26,630 bases of DNA from the NCBI GenBank assembly GCA_947476855.1, contig CANJSR010000011.1, forward strand, positions 1-26,630, in the 5' to 3' direction. The notes below the pieces were generated by a model that saw only the letters and a program-made list of their open reading frames with translations, was not told the origin of the DNA and searched no databases. Shown here piece by piece: positions 1 through 8,796 of this stretch. This stretch comes from Acetobacteraceae bacterium (lineage in GTDB: Bacteria > Pseudomonadota > Alphaproteobacteria > Acetobacterales > Acetobacteraceae). Position 1 is the first letter of the stretch. Each line of letters starts with the position of its first letter. The translations under genes and the position numbers were made by a program.

Positions 1-1
1 G

Positions 2-1087
2 CTGTCGGCGTGGCTGCCGGATGCCTACCCGAAGGCGTCGTACACCGGCATGGTCAAGCTGTCCGCCTTCACGACCAAGACCGCCGTTTTCGTGCTGCTG
101 CGCGGGTTCCCCGGTTCCGAGGTGCTGATCTGGGTCGGCCTGTTCATGGTGTTCTACGGGATCGTCTACGCGATCCTGGAAAACGACATGCGCCGCATCC
201 TGGCCTACAGCATCGTGAACCAGGTGGGCTTCATGGTGACCGGCATCGGCATCGGGACCGAGTTGGCGCTGAACGGCGCCGCCTCCCACGCCTTCGCCCA
301 TATCATCTACAAGGCCCTGCTGCTGATGTCCGCCGGCTCGGTCCTGTATGCGACAGGCAAGTCGAAATGCACCGAGCTTGGCGGCCTGTTCCGCAGCATG
401 CCGTTGACGGCGGTCTGCGGCGTGGTCGGCGCGCTGGCGATCTCGGGCTTTCCGCTTACCTCCGGCTTCGTGACCAAGTCGATGATCGGAGACGCCGCGC
501 TTCAGCAGAAACTGGCCGTGGTCTGGTACCTGCTGGCCGCGGCGTCCGCGGGCGTGTTCCTGCACGCGGGCATCAAGTTCCCCTGGTTCGTGTTCTTCCA
601 GCGCGACTCCGGTCTGCGCCCGGCCGACCCGCCCTGGAACATGCGCCTCGCCATGGTGCTCCTCGCGTTTCTCTGCCTGCTGTTCGGGGTGGTGCCGGGG
701 CTGCTGTATGCGTTCCTGCCCTTCGGCGCGACCTATGCCCCCTATGACAGCGGCCACGTCGTGTCGCAGTTGCAGCTTCTGCTGTTCTCCGGCCTGGCGT
801 TCTTCATGATGCTGGGCGCGCTGCGTCGCACGCCGACCATCACGCTGGATACGGACTGGCTGTATCGCCGCTTCGGCCTGACGGTCTGGCGCTGGACCTC
901 TCAGGTGATCTGGGCGGTCTGGTATTTGACATCCCTCGCCACCTGGACTCTCACGGTCCAGGCGCTGACGGAGCTTCGCCTGGTCGTGCGTCAGGGCTTC
1001 CTGTCGGAGCGGCAGGCGAGTTCCACCATGGCGATCTTCGCCGTGGGGATGCTCGCTTTCTACCTAGCTGTTCTGCTGATCTTCTGA
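2..1087 (+). CDS. Proton-conducting membrane transporter subunit, MrpD/NuoN type (5' truncated by window edge)
   Basis: This is the C-terminal part, about 361 residues, of a multi-pass inner-membrane protein of the Proton_antipo_M family, which moves H+ or Na+ in Mrp antiporters and complex I. The frame is already open at base 2, so the true start lies outside the window. Family hallmarks are visible: WLPDAY followed by SAFTTKTAVFVLLR, the broken-helix segment HAFAHIIYKALLLMSAGSV with its conserved His and Lys, and SGFPLTSGFVTKSM. Hydrophobic segments alternate with short loops up to the C-terminus (FYLAVLLIF). The family is clear. Whether it is MrpD, NuoN or a stand-alone paralogue cannot be decided without the upstream genes. 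Its TGA stop abuts the stop of the converging gene on the other strand, and no terminator fits between them. Confidence 0.88.
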   Translation: MSAWLPDAYPKASYTGMVKLSAFTTKTAVFVLLRGFPGSEVLIWVGLFMVFYGIVYAILENDMRRILAYSIVNQVGFMVTGIGIGTELALNGAASHAFAHIIYKALLLMSAGSVLYATGKSKCTELGGLFRSMPLTAVCGVVGALAISGFPLTSGFVTKSMIGDAALQQKLAVVWYLLAAASAGVFLHAGIKFPWFVFFQRDSGLRPADPPWNMRLAMVLLAFLCLLFGVVPGLLYAFLPFGATYAPYDSGHVVSQLQLLLFSGLAFFMMLGALRRTPTITLDTDWLYRRFGLTVWRWTSQVIWAVWYLTSLATWTLTVQALTELRLVVRQGFLSERQASSTMAIFAVGMLAFYLAVLLIF

Positions 1088-3256
1088 TCAGCCGCCGCCG
1101 AACCGCCGGACCACATTCTCCAGCAGGCGTGAAACCGGGCCTTCCCAACCATTCCGCCACAGACTGCCGCAGAACGTGATGGAGCCGACCGAGAACACCG
1201 CCCCACCGCCCAGGGTTTCAAAATAAACGATCTCGGCGCGCAGCAGGGCCTTGGGCGTTTCACCCGTGATCGTGCGGGTCCCGGCCAGGATTTCCTCCGG
1301 TACGGTGAAGAACGACCGCGGCGGGTCCTCCGATCGCGCCAGGATCACCGCGTCATAGGGTGTGCCCAGGTCGGTGTCGGCGCGGTCCAGCTCGAATCCC
1401 GCCGCGCCGCCGCCGGACAGACCGTAGTCGCCGATGACGTCTTCCTCGATCCCCTCGAACATCCAGGCGAAGCGCGGGTCCCGGGCTGTTGGCAGCAGGC
1501 GGTAATGCGTGCCCTCGAACAGGCCCTGGCCGGAAAAGCCGACGCCGGCAATCATCTGCGGTGGCCGGCGGTTGCGGCGCCATAGCCCGCCATACTGCCC
1601 GTCGAGCTGGTGGTAGTATTCCCCCGGTTCCGCCGCCCAGGTCCGGATGCCGCCCTCCGCGCGCCGCAGTTCCAGCGCCCAGGGCATCGACTTGTCGCGT
1701 GCCACCCGCCAGTAGAAGCCGTTGCCACCCAGATAGACCATCCGCCCTCCGCCCTTTGTATAGGCGGCCAGAGAGTCCAGCGTCGTCGGCGTGTGGTACT
1801 CGGGATGCGATCCCGTCAGCACGACGTCATAGGGCGCCAGCAGGTCCAGCCCTTCGTCATCCAGGTCCTCATCGGTGATGATGTCGAACGCGATCCCCTT
1901 TGCCTCCAGCCAGGCCAGCAGATGGGTATCGGCCGGATAGTGCCGCAGGCCAGAGCCGAGCGGATCGTTGAAGGTGAGGAATCCGGGACGCATGGTGAGG
2001 ATGGGGCGGTTGCGGGAGGAGAAGGAAATCCCGCTCGAGTCCAGATGCACGTTGTACATCGACCGCCCGTACAGCGGATAATGGTCGGGGTTGTATGGGC
2101 TTGCTCCCCAGGCCGCCACCCGCGCCATGTAGGCCGCGTCGGCGTTGTCGCGGGCATGGTTGGCATAGGCCTGATAGGTGAAGGTGGAGGCGAGGAAGGC
2201 GATCCTGGCGAAGGGGCCGGCCCGCTTCGGCAGCACGTACAGGGGCACAAAGTCCTCCCCCTCCGCGCACGAAAGTCGCAACGCATACGCTCCGCTCGGC
2301 AGGTCGTCGGGCACGGTCCAGGTCAGGGTCGGCTGCCAGCCGCAATCGCCCAGGTCATCGGCGTGGAAATGGATCGCCGCATAGTCCCGCGGCGCGTGGC
2401 GCCAGCAGAACTCGGTCCCGGTCCAGCGCGCACCAACCATCGCGCGGGTGGGCAGGTTCACCAGATGGCCGTGGCAGCCATGCGGGCCCACATCGATCAC
2501 GCTCTGGCTGGACATCTCGCGGGAGAAATCCCAGCTCGCGACGATCGTGGCGGGCGCGATTTCCGCTGGCGCGAGCGGGTCGGACCAGCCGGAAATGAAG
2601 GTGGGAAGGACCGTCGGGTCCTCCAGCTTGCCGGTATAGTGGCCGTTGGGGGCGGAGGCATCCCGCGCCGCCAGCAGCAAGGGCCCTCCGGACGGCAGGG
2701 TCAGGTTCGTGGTGGTTCCCGTCACCGTGATGGTCGGTCCGCCCTCCAGCGCCTGCTGCCCGACCAGGATGCGTCCGGTCGCCGGGTCGACGCTGACCCA
2801 CACACGATACCAGCGGCGCGGATGCAGGACGGATCGGGTTGAGATCGTGACGCCGTTCACGGTGGCCGAGGCACCGCCGCCGCCGATCGACAATTCCACG
2901 GCGCCGCCGCCGTATTCCGCCATCACGGTCTGGGCCTCGGTGGTGACGCCCGGCCAGACCAGGGCGGTCCAGGTCGCGGGCGCGTTGGGCGCGCGCGCCG
3001 GCATCCGTTCGATCACGGCGTGGGACCCGAGGCGGATTGGCTGGTTGATCCCCTCCATCGTCCGATCGAGCACGCCCGACAGATCGTCAAGCCGCAGTCC
3101 GGGACCGGCGGGATTCGGGTCCCCGGAAACGACCTTCACCAGACGAACACGAAATGAACCGGATGTCCGAAGGCCGATATGGGCCAGGAAGGATTCGCCC
3201 GGACGGTGGGAGAACCGATCGAGGTAGCCGGTGATGGGGATTTCATCGTATGACAT
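1088..3256 (-). CDS. N,N-dimethylformamidase large-subunit-like protein
   Basis: A 722-residue protein resembling the large (beta) subunit of N,N-dimethylformamidase, which hydrolyses the C-N bond of small amides at a mononuclear iron held by two Tyr and one Glu. Around residues 60-240 it has a LamG/concanavalin-like beta domain (WYRVWVSVDPATGR, then GHYTGKLEDP). The C-terminal two thirds carry the family blocks GSHPEYHT (near residue 487), YLGGNGFYWR, RRAEGGIRTW and GGLWRRNRRPPQMIAGVGF. These contain the likely iron-ligand Tyr and Glu, but I cannot assign them without an alignment. The frame opens at a GTG at 3262; I prefer the ATG two codons later, although neither has a clear ribosome-binding site. 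No small subunit is encoded nearby, so it may act alone or on another substrate. It is divergent from the ABC importer operon. Confidence 0.82.
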   Translation of the reverse strand: MSYDEIPITGYLDRFSHRPGESFLAHIGLRTSGSFRVRLVKVVSGDPNPAGPGLRLDDLSGVLDRTMEGINQPIRLGSHAVIERMPARAPNAPATWTALVWPGVTTEAQTVMAEYGGGAVELSIGGGGASATVNGVTISTRSVLHPRRWYRVWVSVDPATGRILVGQQALEGGPTITVTGTTTNLTLPSGGPLLLAARDASAPNGHYTGKLEDPTVLPTFISGWSDPLAPAEIAPATIVASWDFSREMSSQSVIDVGPHGCHGHLVNLPTRAMVGARWTGTEFCWRHAPRDYAAIHFHADDLGDCGWQPTLTWTVPDDLPSGAYALRLSCAEGEDFVPLYVLPKRAGPFARIAFLASTFTYQAYANHARDNADAAYMARVAAWGASPYNPDHYPLYGRSMYNVHLDSSGISFSSRNRPILTMRPGFLTFNDPLGSGLRHYPADTHLLAWLEAKGIAFDIITDEDLDDEGLDLLAPYDVVLTGSHPEYHTPTTLDSLAAYTKGGGRMVYLGGNGFYWRVARDKSMPWALELRRAEGGIRTWAAEPGEYYHQLDGQYGGLWRRNRRPPQMIAGVGFSGQGLFEGTHYRLLPTARDPRFAWMFEGIEEDVIGDYGLSGGGAAGFELDRADTDLGTPYDAVILARSEDPPRSFFTVPEEILAGTRTITGETPKALLRAEIVYFETLGGGAVFSVGSITFCGSLWRNGWEGPVSRLLENVVRRFGGG

Positions 3257-3389
3257 GGGCACGGACCGTGGGACGTGAGCGATGCAGGTGTCAATATCGC
3301 ATCAACCAAGCTTGACGAGCGGTTTGCCGACGATCACGCTCCTTGAACGGTGGTAAAGCCCCGTGTCCGGAGCGACAGGAGAACCTGGT
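3257..3389. promoter_or_regulatory. Divergent intergenic region between amidohydrolase-like gene and ABC importer operon
   Basis: This 133-base gap must hold the promoters for two divergent units. On the plus strand CTTGAC at 3310-3315 resembles an alphaproteobacterial -35 box, but no convincing -10 lies 17 bases downstream. AGGAG at 3377-3381 is the ribosome-binding site of the binding-protein gene and supports the start at 3390 over the upstream in-frame GTG at 3363. No clear operator palindrome was seen. Confidence 0.35.
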
Positions 3390-4964
3390 ATGCGCGTTGC
3401 TGCTTCAGCGGCCATTTTTGCCGCCCTTGGTGTTGCGTTGGCGTCAACACCCGCGGCGGCTGCTCCTTTCAAATGCCCGAATGTTGGCGGTAATTTCGTG
3501 TTCGGCCAGGAAGCCAACATCAACACGCTCGACCAGATGACATCGCTGACGATCTCGACCCGCAACATCGCGATGAACATGTATGAAACGTTGATGACCC
3601 GGGATGAAAACAATAATCCCATCCTGGAACTCGCGGAGGCGATGACGGAAGCGCCCGACGGGCTGACCTACACGTTCAAGCTGCGGCAGGGCATCAAGTT
3701 CCATAACGGCAAGCCGATGACCTCGGCCGATGTGGCGGCATCGTTCGATCGCTATGCCAAGGTCGGCATCCAGCGCAGCACGCTCGACAACGTCGACCGC
3801 TGGGAAACACCCGATCCGTTCACCTTCGTCATCCGCATGAAGCAGGCGCAGCCGACCTTCATCGAGGCGCTGTCGTCCTTCAGCGCCCCGATCGTCGTGT
3901 TCCCGTCGGAGCTGCGCGACACGCCTTCCATGCAGATGACCAGGCCGATCGGCACCGGCCCGTTCGAGCTGATGGAGGTCAGCCCCGGCAGCCATGTGAA
4001 GATGAAGCGGTACGAGGGCTACCAGCCCAACACCGCCTATCAGGAGCGGACGGGCTTCGGCGGCTACAAGCAGGCCTGCCTCGATACCGTCACCTTCCGC
4101 ATCGTGACCGAGCCGGGCGCCCGCGTCGCCGGCCTGAAGACCGGAGAGCTCCAGGGCGTCGAGGATCTACCGACGAAATCGCTGCCCGAGCTCAAGAAGG
4201 ATCCGAACATCACGATCCTGGCGCTGAACAACTGGTGGATTCAGATCGCCAACCCGAACACGTCCTTCCCACCGACCGACAACCTGATGGTCCGCAAGGC
4301 GATCCAGGCGGCGCTGGACATGGATGAAATCCTGGACGCGGCGTCGGACGGCAACTACCGCCTGAATGTCGGGTTCCAGTATCCGAACCAGCCGACCTAC
4401 ACCGACGCCGGCAAGGAAACCTACAACCTGCGCGACGCGGCGCTGGCGAAGAAGTACCTGGCCCAAGGCGGCTACAAGGGAGAGCCGGTGATCCTGCTCA
4501 CCAACAAGGACTACGCGCCGATGTACAACTCGGCGCTGGTCATGCAGCAGCAGTTGCAGGCCGTCGGGATCAACGCGCAGATGAAGGTCGTGGATTGGCC
4601 GACATCCGTGCAGATGATGCAGAACACCACCGAGGGCTGGAACTTCCACTTCACCGGCTGGGGCACCCAGCCGGCGCTTGGCCCCCTGGCGACGATGCAG
4701 TTCCTGGTGCAGCCGGGCGCGATGTACAAGCCCAAGGGCGGGATCGACGATGCCGATCTGCTGGCCGCCTGGAAGGACATGAACACCAAGACGACCGCGG
4801 CCGAACGCCAGGAAGCCTTCGCCCGCATGCAGAAGGCGGTGCTGGAGAAGGTCTACTCCCTGCCCTTCGGCTCCTTCACCAAGGTGCAGGGCGTGCGATC
4901 CAACGTGAAGGGTTTCGTGCCCTTCCGCATCCCGCGCATGGCGAATGTGTGGATGACGAACTAA
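3390..4964 (+). CDS. ABC importer periplasmic substrate-binding protein, SBP_bac_5 (peptide/nickel class)
   Basis: A 524-residue periplasmic binding protein that delivers a peptide-like or other solute to the permeases encoded just downstream. The start at 3390 gives a classic signal peptide (Arg at position 2, a hydrophobic core, then TPAAAA before PFKCPN) and follows an AGGAG box; an upstream GTG at 3363 would spoil the signal. Family 5 features include YETLMTRDENNNPILELAEA near the N-terminus, the LRQGIKFHNGKPMTSADV block and IGTGPFELMEVSPG followed by an aromatic MKRYEGY. Length is normal for the family. The substrate cannot be read from sequence. A 66-base gap with GGGGGAG separates it from the first permease. 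The divergent amidohydrolase-like gene hints at an amide or peptide substrate, which is inference only. Confidence 0.92.
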   Translation: MRVAASAAIFAALGVALASTPAAAAPFKCPNVGGNFVFGQEANINTLDQMTSLTISTRNIAMNMYETLMTRDENNNPILELAEAMTEAPDGLTYTFKLRQGIKFHNGKPMTSADVAASFDRYAKVGIQRSTLDNVDRWETPDPFTFVIRMKQAQPTFIEALSSFSAPIVVFPSELRDTPSMQMTRPIGTGPFELMEVSPGSHVKMKRYEGYQPNTAYQERTGFGGYKQACLDTVTFRIVTEPGARVAGLKTGELQGVEDLPTKSLPELKKDPNITILALNNWWIQIANPNTSFPPTDNLMVRKAIQAALDMDEILDAASDGNYRLNVGFQYPNQPTYTDAGKETYNLRDAALAKKYLAQGGYKGEPVILLTNKDYAPMYNSALVMQQQLQAVGINAQMKVVDWPTSVQMMQNTTEGWNFHFTGWGTQPALGPLATMQFLVQPGAMYKPKGGIDDADLLAAWKDMNTKTTAAERQEAFARMQKAVLEKVYSLPFGSFTKVQGVRSNVKGFVPFRIPRMANVWMTN

Positions 4965-5030
4965 GGCGGCAGGCTTGATGGACGTCCACGCCCCTGCGCC
5001 CAGGGCACGGTTCAGGGGGAGCGTGGGCTG

Positions 5031-5981
5031 ATGCTGGGGATATTGGTGCGCCGCCTGGCCAGCGCGGTCCCCATCATGCTGATGGTCAGCCTGATCACCT
5101 TCACGATGATCCACATGATCCCCGGTGATCCCGCCGCGGCCATCGCCGGCCTGGCCGCGACCCAGGACCAGATCGCCAATATCCGCGCCGACCTTGGCCT
5201 GGACCAGCCGGTCCTGACGCAGCTTCTGCGCTGGTACGGCAACCTGCTGCAGGGCGACCTCGGGCGGTCGCTGCTGCTGGGCCAGCCGGTGTTGGAAGCG
5301 ACGATGGAGCGTCTGCCGGTCACCCTCGCGCTGTCGGCCTATGCCCTGGTGCTGACGCTGGTGATCGGCCTGGGCAGCGGCATCATCGCCGCGCTGCGGC
5401 AGAACACCTGGGTCGACCAGGCCGCCATGCTGTTCGCGATGATCGGCATTTCCCTGCCCAACTTCTACCTCGGGCTGCTGATGATCATCCTGTTCGCGGT
5501 GGAGCTTCGGTGGCTGCCGACCGGCGGCTATGTGCCCCTGTTGCAGGACCCGCTGGGCTGGCTCGCGACGTCGACCATGCCGGCGATTTCCCTCGCCTTG
5601 CTGCTGGCGGGGCTGCTGGCCCGGATCACCCGCTCGACGATGCTGGAGGTCCTGCGCCAGGACTATATCCGCACCGCCCGCGCCAAAGGGCTGCCCCGGC
5701 GGCAGGTCGTCATCAAGCATGCTTTGTCGAACGCGCTGATCCCCATCACCACCGTCATCGGGATCATCGTCAGCCTGCTGATCTCCGGTTCCGTGGTGAC
5801 CGAGACCTTGTTCTCCATCCCCGGCATCGGGCAATTGCTGACCCAGGCGGTGCTCAACCGCGACTACCCGATGGTGCAGGGCGGGCTGCTGATCACGACC
5901 GCGCTGCTCGTCTTGGTCAACATCGCGGTCGATGTCTTCTACGCGGTTCTGGATCCCAGGGTACGGTATGACGACGCCTGA
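5031..5981 (+). CDS. ABC importer permease, DppB-like
   Basis: A 316-residue inner-membrane permease, the first of two that form the translocation channel. It begins with the typical MLGILVRRLASAVPIMLMVS segment and has about six membrane spans. The N-terminal soluble part contains GDPAAAIAG and DLGLDQPVLTQLLRWYGNL. The cytoplasmic EAA coupling loop is clear: QDYIRTARAKGLPRRQV followed by KHALSNALIPI, near residues 205-240. GRSLLLGQPV and the C-terminal DVFYAVLDPRVRYD are also family signatures. It overlaps the next permease by 14 bases, so the two are translated together. Subunit identity is secure; substrate is not. Confidence 0.93.
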   Translation: MLGILVRRLASAVPIMLMVSLITFTMIHMIPGDPAAAIAGLAATQDQIANIRADLGLDQPVLTQLLRWYGNLLQGDLGRSLLLGQPVLEATMERLPVTLALSAYALVLTLVIGLGSGIIAALRQNTWVDQAAMLFAMIGISLPNFYLGLLMIILFAVELRWLPTGGYVPLLQDPLGWLATSTMPAISLALLLAGLLARITRSTMLEVLRQDYIRTARAKGLPRRQVVIKHALSNALIPITTVIGIIVSLLISGSVVTETLFSIPGIGQLLTQAVLNRDYPMVQGGLLITTALLVLVNIAVDVFYAVLDPRVRYDDA

Positions 5982-6858
5982 CACGAACCTTGACGACACG
6001 CTGGCGGAACGACGCCAGCACCCGCTGCGGGCGACCCTGTCGCGGCTGATGCATCACCGGCTGTTCGTCCTCGGCCTGGTCCTGAGCGGTGCCGTGCTGA
6101 TCGTGGCGATCCTGGCGCCCTGGATCACGAGCGTCGATCCCTATCGCCTGTCGATGCGCAACAAGTTCAAGCCGCCCGGCGCGGACTTCATCTTCGGCAC
6201 CGACAATTTCGGCCGGTCCCTGTGGTCGCGCGCGGTCTGGGGCGCGCAGCTTTCCTTCTACATCGGCGCCGCGGTGGTGGTGATCAACGCGGTCTTCGGC
6301 ACCCTGATCGGTGCCGCCGCGGGCTACTTCCGCTGGCTCGACAACTGGCTGATGCGGGTCAATGACGCGCTGATGGCCTTCCCGGCCGTGCTGCTGGCGA
6401 TCGCGGTGACCGCGATCCTCGGCCCATCCGTCAACGACGTCATCATCGCGCTGGGTATCGTCTATACGCCGCGCACGGCCCGCATCGTCCGCTCATCCGT
6501 CATCGTGCTGCGGGAAATGGAGTATGTGCAGGCCGCCGTGGCCGCGGGCGCCGGCCATTGGCGTATCCTGCGCCGGCACATCCTGCCGAACGCCATGGCG
6601 CCCCTGATCGTGCAGTTGTCGTTCCTGTTCGCCTACGCCGTTCTGACCGAGGCGACGTTGTCCTTCCTCGGCGTGGGCGCGGTGCCGCCGACCCCGACCT
6701 GGGGCAACATCATGGCCGAGGGCCGGCAATACATGATCGAGGCCCCCTGGATCATCACCATCCCGGGCGCCGCCCTGATGGTCACCGTCCTCGGCCTCAA
6801 TCTCCTCGGCGACGGCCTGCGCGACGTGCTGGACCCCCGGTTGAGGATCCAGTCGTGA
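5968..6858 (+). CDS. ABC importer permease, DppC-like
   Basis: A 296-residue second permease. The frame is open upstream to 5932, but the ATG at 5968 (MTTPDTNLDD) is preferred because it gives the normal DppC length and a 14-base overlap with the first permease. It has a short cytoplasmic N-terminus with the RRQHPLRATLSRLMHHRLF amphipathic stretch, the first membrane span (LVLSGAVLIVAILAPWI), then FGTDNFGRSLWSRAVWGAQ, a hallmark of this subfamily. The EAA loop is REMEYVQAAVAAGAGHWRI followed by RRHILPNAMAPLIVQ. The C-terminus LNLLGDGLRDVLDPRLR is typical. Only 23 bases separate its stop from the end of a convergent methyltransferase gene, so the importer operon is interrupted here. Confidence 0.93.
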   Translation: MTTPDTNLDDTLAERRQHPLRATLSRLMHHRLFVLGLVLSGAVLIVAILAPWITSVDPYRLSMRNKFKPPGADFIFGTDNFGRSLWSRAVWGAQLSFYIGAAVVVINAVFGTLIGAAAGYFRWLDNWLMRVNDALMAFPAVLLAIAVTAILGPSVNDVIIALGIVYTPRTARIVRSSVIVLREMEYVQAAVAAGAGHWRILRRHILPNAMAPLIVQLSFLFAYAVLTEATLSFLGVGAVPPTPTWGNIMAEGRQYMIEAPWIITIPGAALMVTVLGLNLLGDGLRDVLDPRLRIQS

Positions 6859-6881
6859 CGCAAACCACCCCGCGGGCCGGA

Positions 6882-7679
6882 CTACCGGACCTTGCGGACA
6901 AACAGCCTGCTCGAGATATGGTCACCGCCGGCGGCGCTGTCCTCGCGCATCTCCAGGATGCGGCAGCCGGAATTCTCGATCAGCGTGTGCAGTTCGGGCT
7001 GCGGGATCACATGCATTTCCGGCACACCCAGGCGCAGCGGCGTGGCCAGGTACTTCTGCACGTCGAAGCTGTAGCCCAGCCGGTAGGTCGGCACCTGGAA
7101 ATAGGCGATGCCGCCCAGCTTCAGCCGCCCCAGGATCGTCGTCAGCACATGGTGGATGATCGGCGGCGGGTTATGCTGCAGCACGATGATCGAGAAGAAC
7201 GCATCGAACTCCGGCCCGGTCTTCAGGGCGGACAGGTCGGACACGTTCAGGAAACTGATGTTCGGCCGTCCGAACCGGGTCGCGATCTCGGCCGCCATCC
7301 GCAGATGCGGCGCCGAAATGTCCGCGCCCACCACATTCCGGAATTCCTGCGCCAGCCAGATCGTGCTGCGCCCCAGGCCGCAGCCCAGCTCCAGGCAGGT
7401 GTTGAAGTGCGACAGGTCCAGCCCGCACCGCGCCGCGGTGTGCTTGAGCTGCATGACCGGGTTCTTGCCGGACTCGAAGAACTCCGCCTCGGTCGTTTCG
7501 ATGTTGTTGGCGAGGAACTTGTCGGTGCTGAGCACGGACCAATGCGGCTCCGTCTCTCCCATATGGCGGAAATTCTGCTCGACCCGTGCAACCATCTGGC
7601 GAAACTGGTCCGGTGCGACGACCGTATCGACCTTGATCGGCGGCCAGGTCAGGGGTTTCAACTGGGGAGCGGCTGCCAT
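6882..7679 (-). CDS. Class I SAM-dependent methyltransferase
   Basis: A 265-residue cytoplasmic methyltransferase with a Rossmann fold. Motif I is LELGCGLGRST (residues 96-106) and the acidic residue after strand 2 is in VVGADIS (D120). VLQHNPPP and RLKLGGIAYFQVPTY match the motif IV and post-motif region. The first 95 residues form a separate N-terminal segment (KFLANNIETTEAEFFESG) of unknown role. The start at 7679 is chosen because AAGGA precedes it at good distance; the frame stays open to 7751. The gene lies on the opposite strand inside the importer operon, between permease and ATPase genes, and converges on the second permease. The acceptor substrate is unknown; glycan, lipid or small molecule are all possible. 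Confidence 0.85.
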   Translation of the reverse strand: MAAAPQLKPLTWPPIKVDTVVAPDQFRQMVARVEQNFRHMGETEPHWSVLSTDKFLANNIETTEAEFFESGKNPVMQLKHTAARCGLDLSHFNTCLELGCGLGRSTIWLAQEFRNVVGADISAPHLRMAAEIATRFGRPNISFLNVSDLSALKTGPEFDAFFSIIVLQHNPPPIIHHVLTTILGRLKLGGIAYFQVPTYRLGYSFDVQKYLATPLRLGVPEMHVIPQPELHTLIENSGCRILEMREDSAAGGDHISSRLFVRKVR

Positions 7680-7818
7680 GGGGCGATCCTTTTTCGACGA
7701 CCAGGGAATAGGTGGCGGTCTCCTTACACCAATGCCCCCCTCGGCATGCAACGTTCAAACCGACCTGACCGCGCAATCCATGCGCCGGCATGCGCGTGAC
7801 AGGGCCACATAAATAGTC

Positions 7819-8796
7819 ATGAGCATCCTCGAAATCCGCGACCTGACCACCGCCTTCCAGACCGGAAGCGGCCAGATCACCGCAATCGAGAACGTCAACC
7901 TGGACCTGGCAGAAGGAGAAATCCTCGGCGTCGTCGGTGAATCCGGCAGCGGCAAGAGCGTGACCGCCCTGACCGTGATGGGCCTGCTGCCCCGCCCGCC
8001 CGCCCGTATCCTGAGCGGCACGGTCCGTTTCGGTGGCGAGGACCTGCTGCGCCTGTCCGACTCCCGCATGCAACGCATCCGCGGTCCCGGCATCGCCATG
8101 GTGTTTCAGGAACCCATGACCTCCCTGAACCCCGTCTTCCCGATCGGGGAGCAGATCATGGAAACGATCCGCGCGCATGAGAACCTGAGCCAGAAGGACG
8201 TCTTCGCCCGCGCCGTCGAAATGCTGGAGAAGGTCGGCATCCCCTCCGCCTCCACCCGCATGGCCGACTATCCACACCAGTTGTCGGGCGGCCAACGTCA
8301 GCGCGTGATGATCGCGATCGCCCTCGCCTGCCGCCCGCGGGTGCTGATCGCCGATGAACCCACGACGGCGCTGGACGTCACGATCCAGGCGCAGATCTTG
8401 GACCTGCTGATGGACCTGCGGGACGAACTCGGCATGGCCATCATGATCATCACCCATAACATGGGCGTGATCGCCGAAACCGCCGACCGGGTCGCCGTGA
8501 TGTACGCCGGCCGGGTGGTAGAGGAAGCGCCGGTCGCCCGGATGTTCGACGGCCCCCTGCACCCCTACACGACCGGCCTGCTGGAATGCGTCCCCTCCCT
8601 CGCCGATGACCGCGAGCGCCTGGTGGCCATCCCCGGCACCCTGCCCGAACCGTCACGACGACCGCCTGGCTGCCGTTTCGCCCCCCGCTGCTCCAAGGTG
8701 ATCGCCGCCTGCCGCGAAACCCTGCCGCCCCTGGAATCCTACGGCACCGACCACCGCGCCGCCTGCATCCGCGCATCGGAATGGGCCGCGGCATGA
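7819..8796 (+). CDS. ABC importer ATP-binding protein, DppD-like
   Basis: A 325-residue cytoplasmic ATPase that energises the importer together with its partner downstream. Walker A is GESGSGKS (residues 40-47). The Q-loop is [14 protein letters not shown], the ABC signature LSGGQRQRV, Walker [15 protein letters not shown] and the H-loop IITHNMGV. The C-terminal oligopeptide/dipeptide extension is present with its Cys cluster ([12 protein letters not shown] followed by CRETLPPL), which in DppD/OppD-type proteins can bind an iron-sulfur centre. The stop overlaps the next start as ATGA. The 139 bases upstream separate it from the reverse-strand methyltransferase start, so the two ATPase genes need either read-through from the permeases or their own promoter there; I see no clear one. 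Confidence 0.94.
   Translation: MSILEIRDLTTAFQTGSGQITAIENVNLDLAEGEILGVVGESGSGKSVTALTVMGLLPRPPARILSGTVRFGGEDLLRLSDSRMQRIRGPGIAMVFQEPMTSLNPVFPIGEQIMETIRAHENLSQKDVFARAVEMLEKVGIPSASTRMADYPHQLSGGQRQRVMIAIALACRPRVLIADEPTTALDVTIQAQILDLLMDLRDELGMAIMIITHNMGVIAETADRVAVMYAGRVVEEAPVARMFDGPLHPYTTGLLECVPSLADDRERLVAIPGTLPEPSRRPPGCRFAPRCSKVIAACRETLPPLESYGTDHRAACIRASEWAAA

Noticed and set aside
1610..2842. A 410-codon plus-strand open frame opposite the dimethylformamidase-like gene
   Set aside because: No conserved motif is visible; the minus-strand frame carries all the family blocks.
3342..3370. CTTGAA upstream of the binding-protein gene as a heat-shock (RpoH) promoter
   Set aside because: The expected CCATNT-like -10 is not found at 16-18 bases, so only the -35-like part matches.
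4167..5999. A 610-codon minus-strand open frame opposite the binding protein and permease
   Set aside because: Low-complexity composition of HRQGD type; it spans two well-supported genes and an intergenic gap without any recognisable domain.
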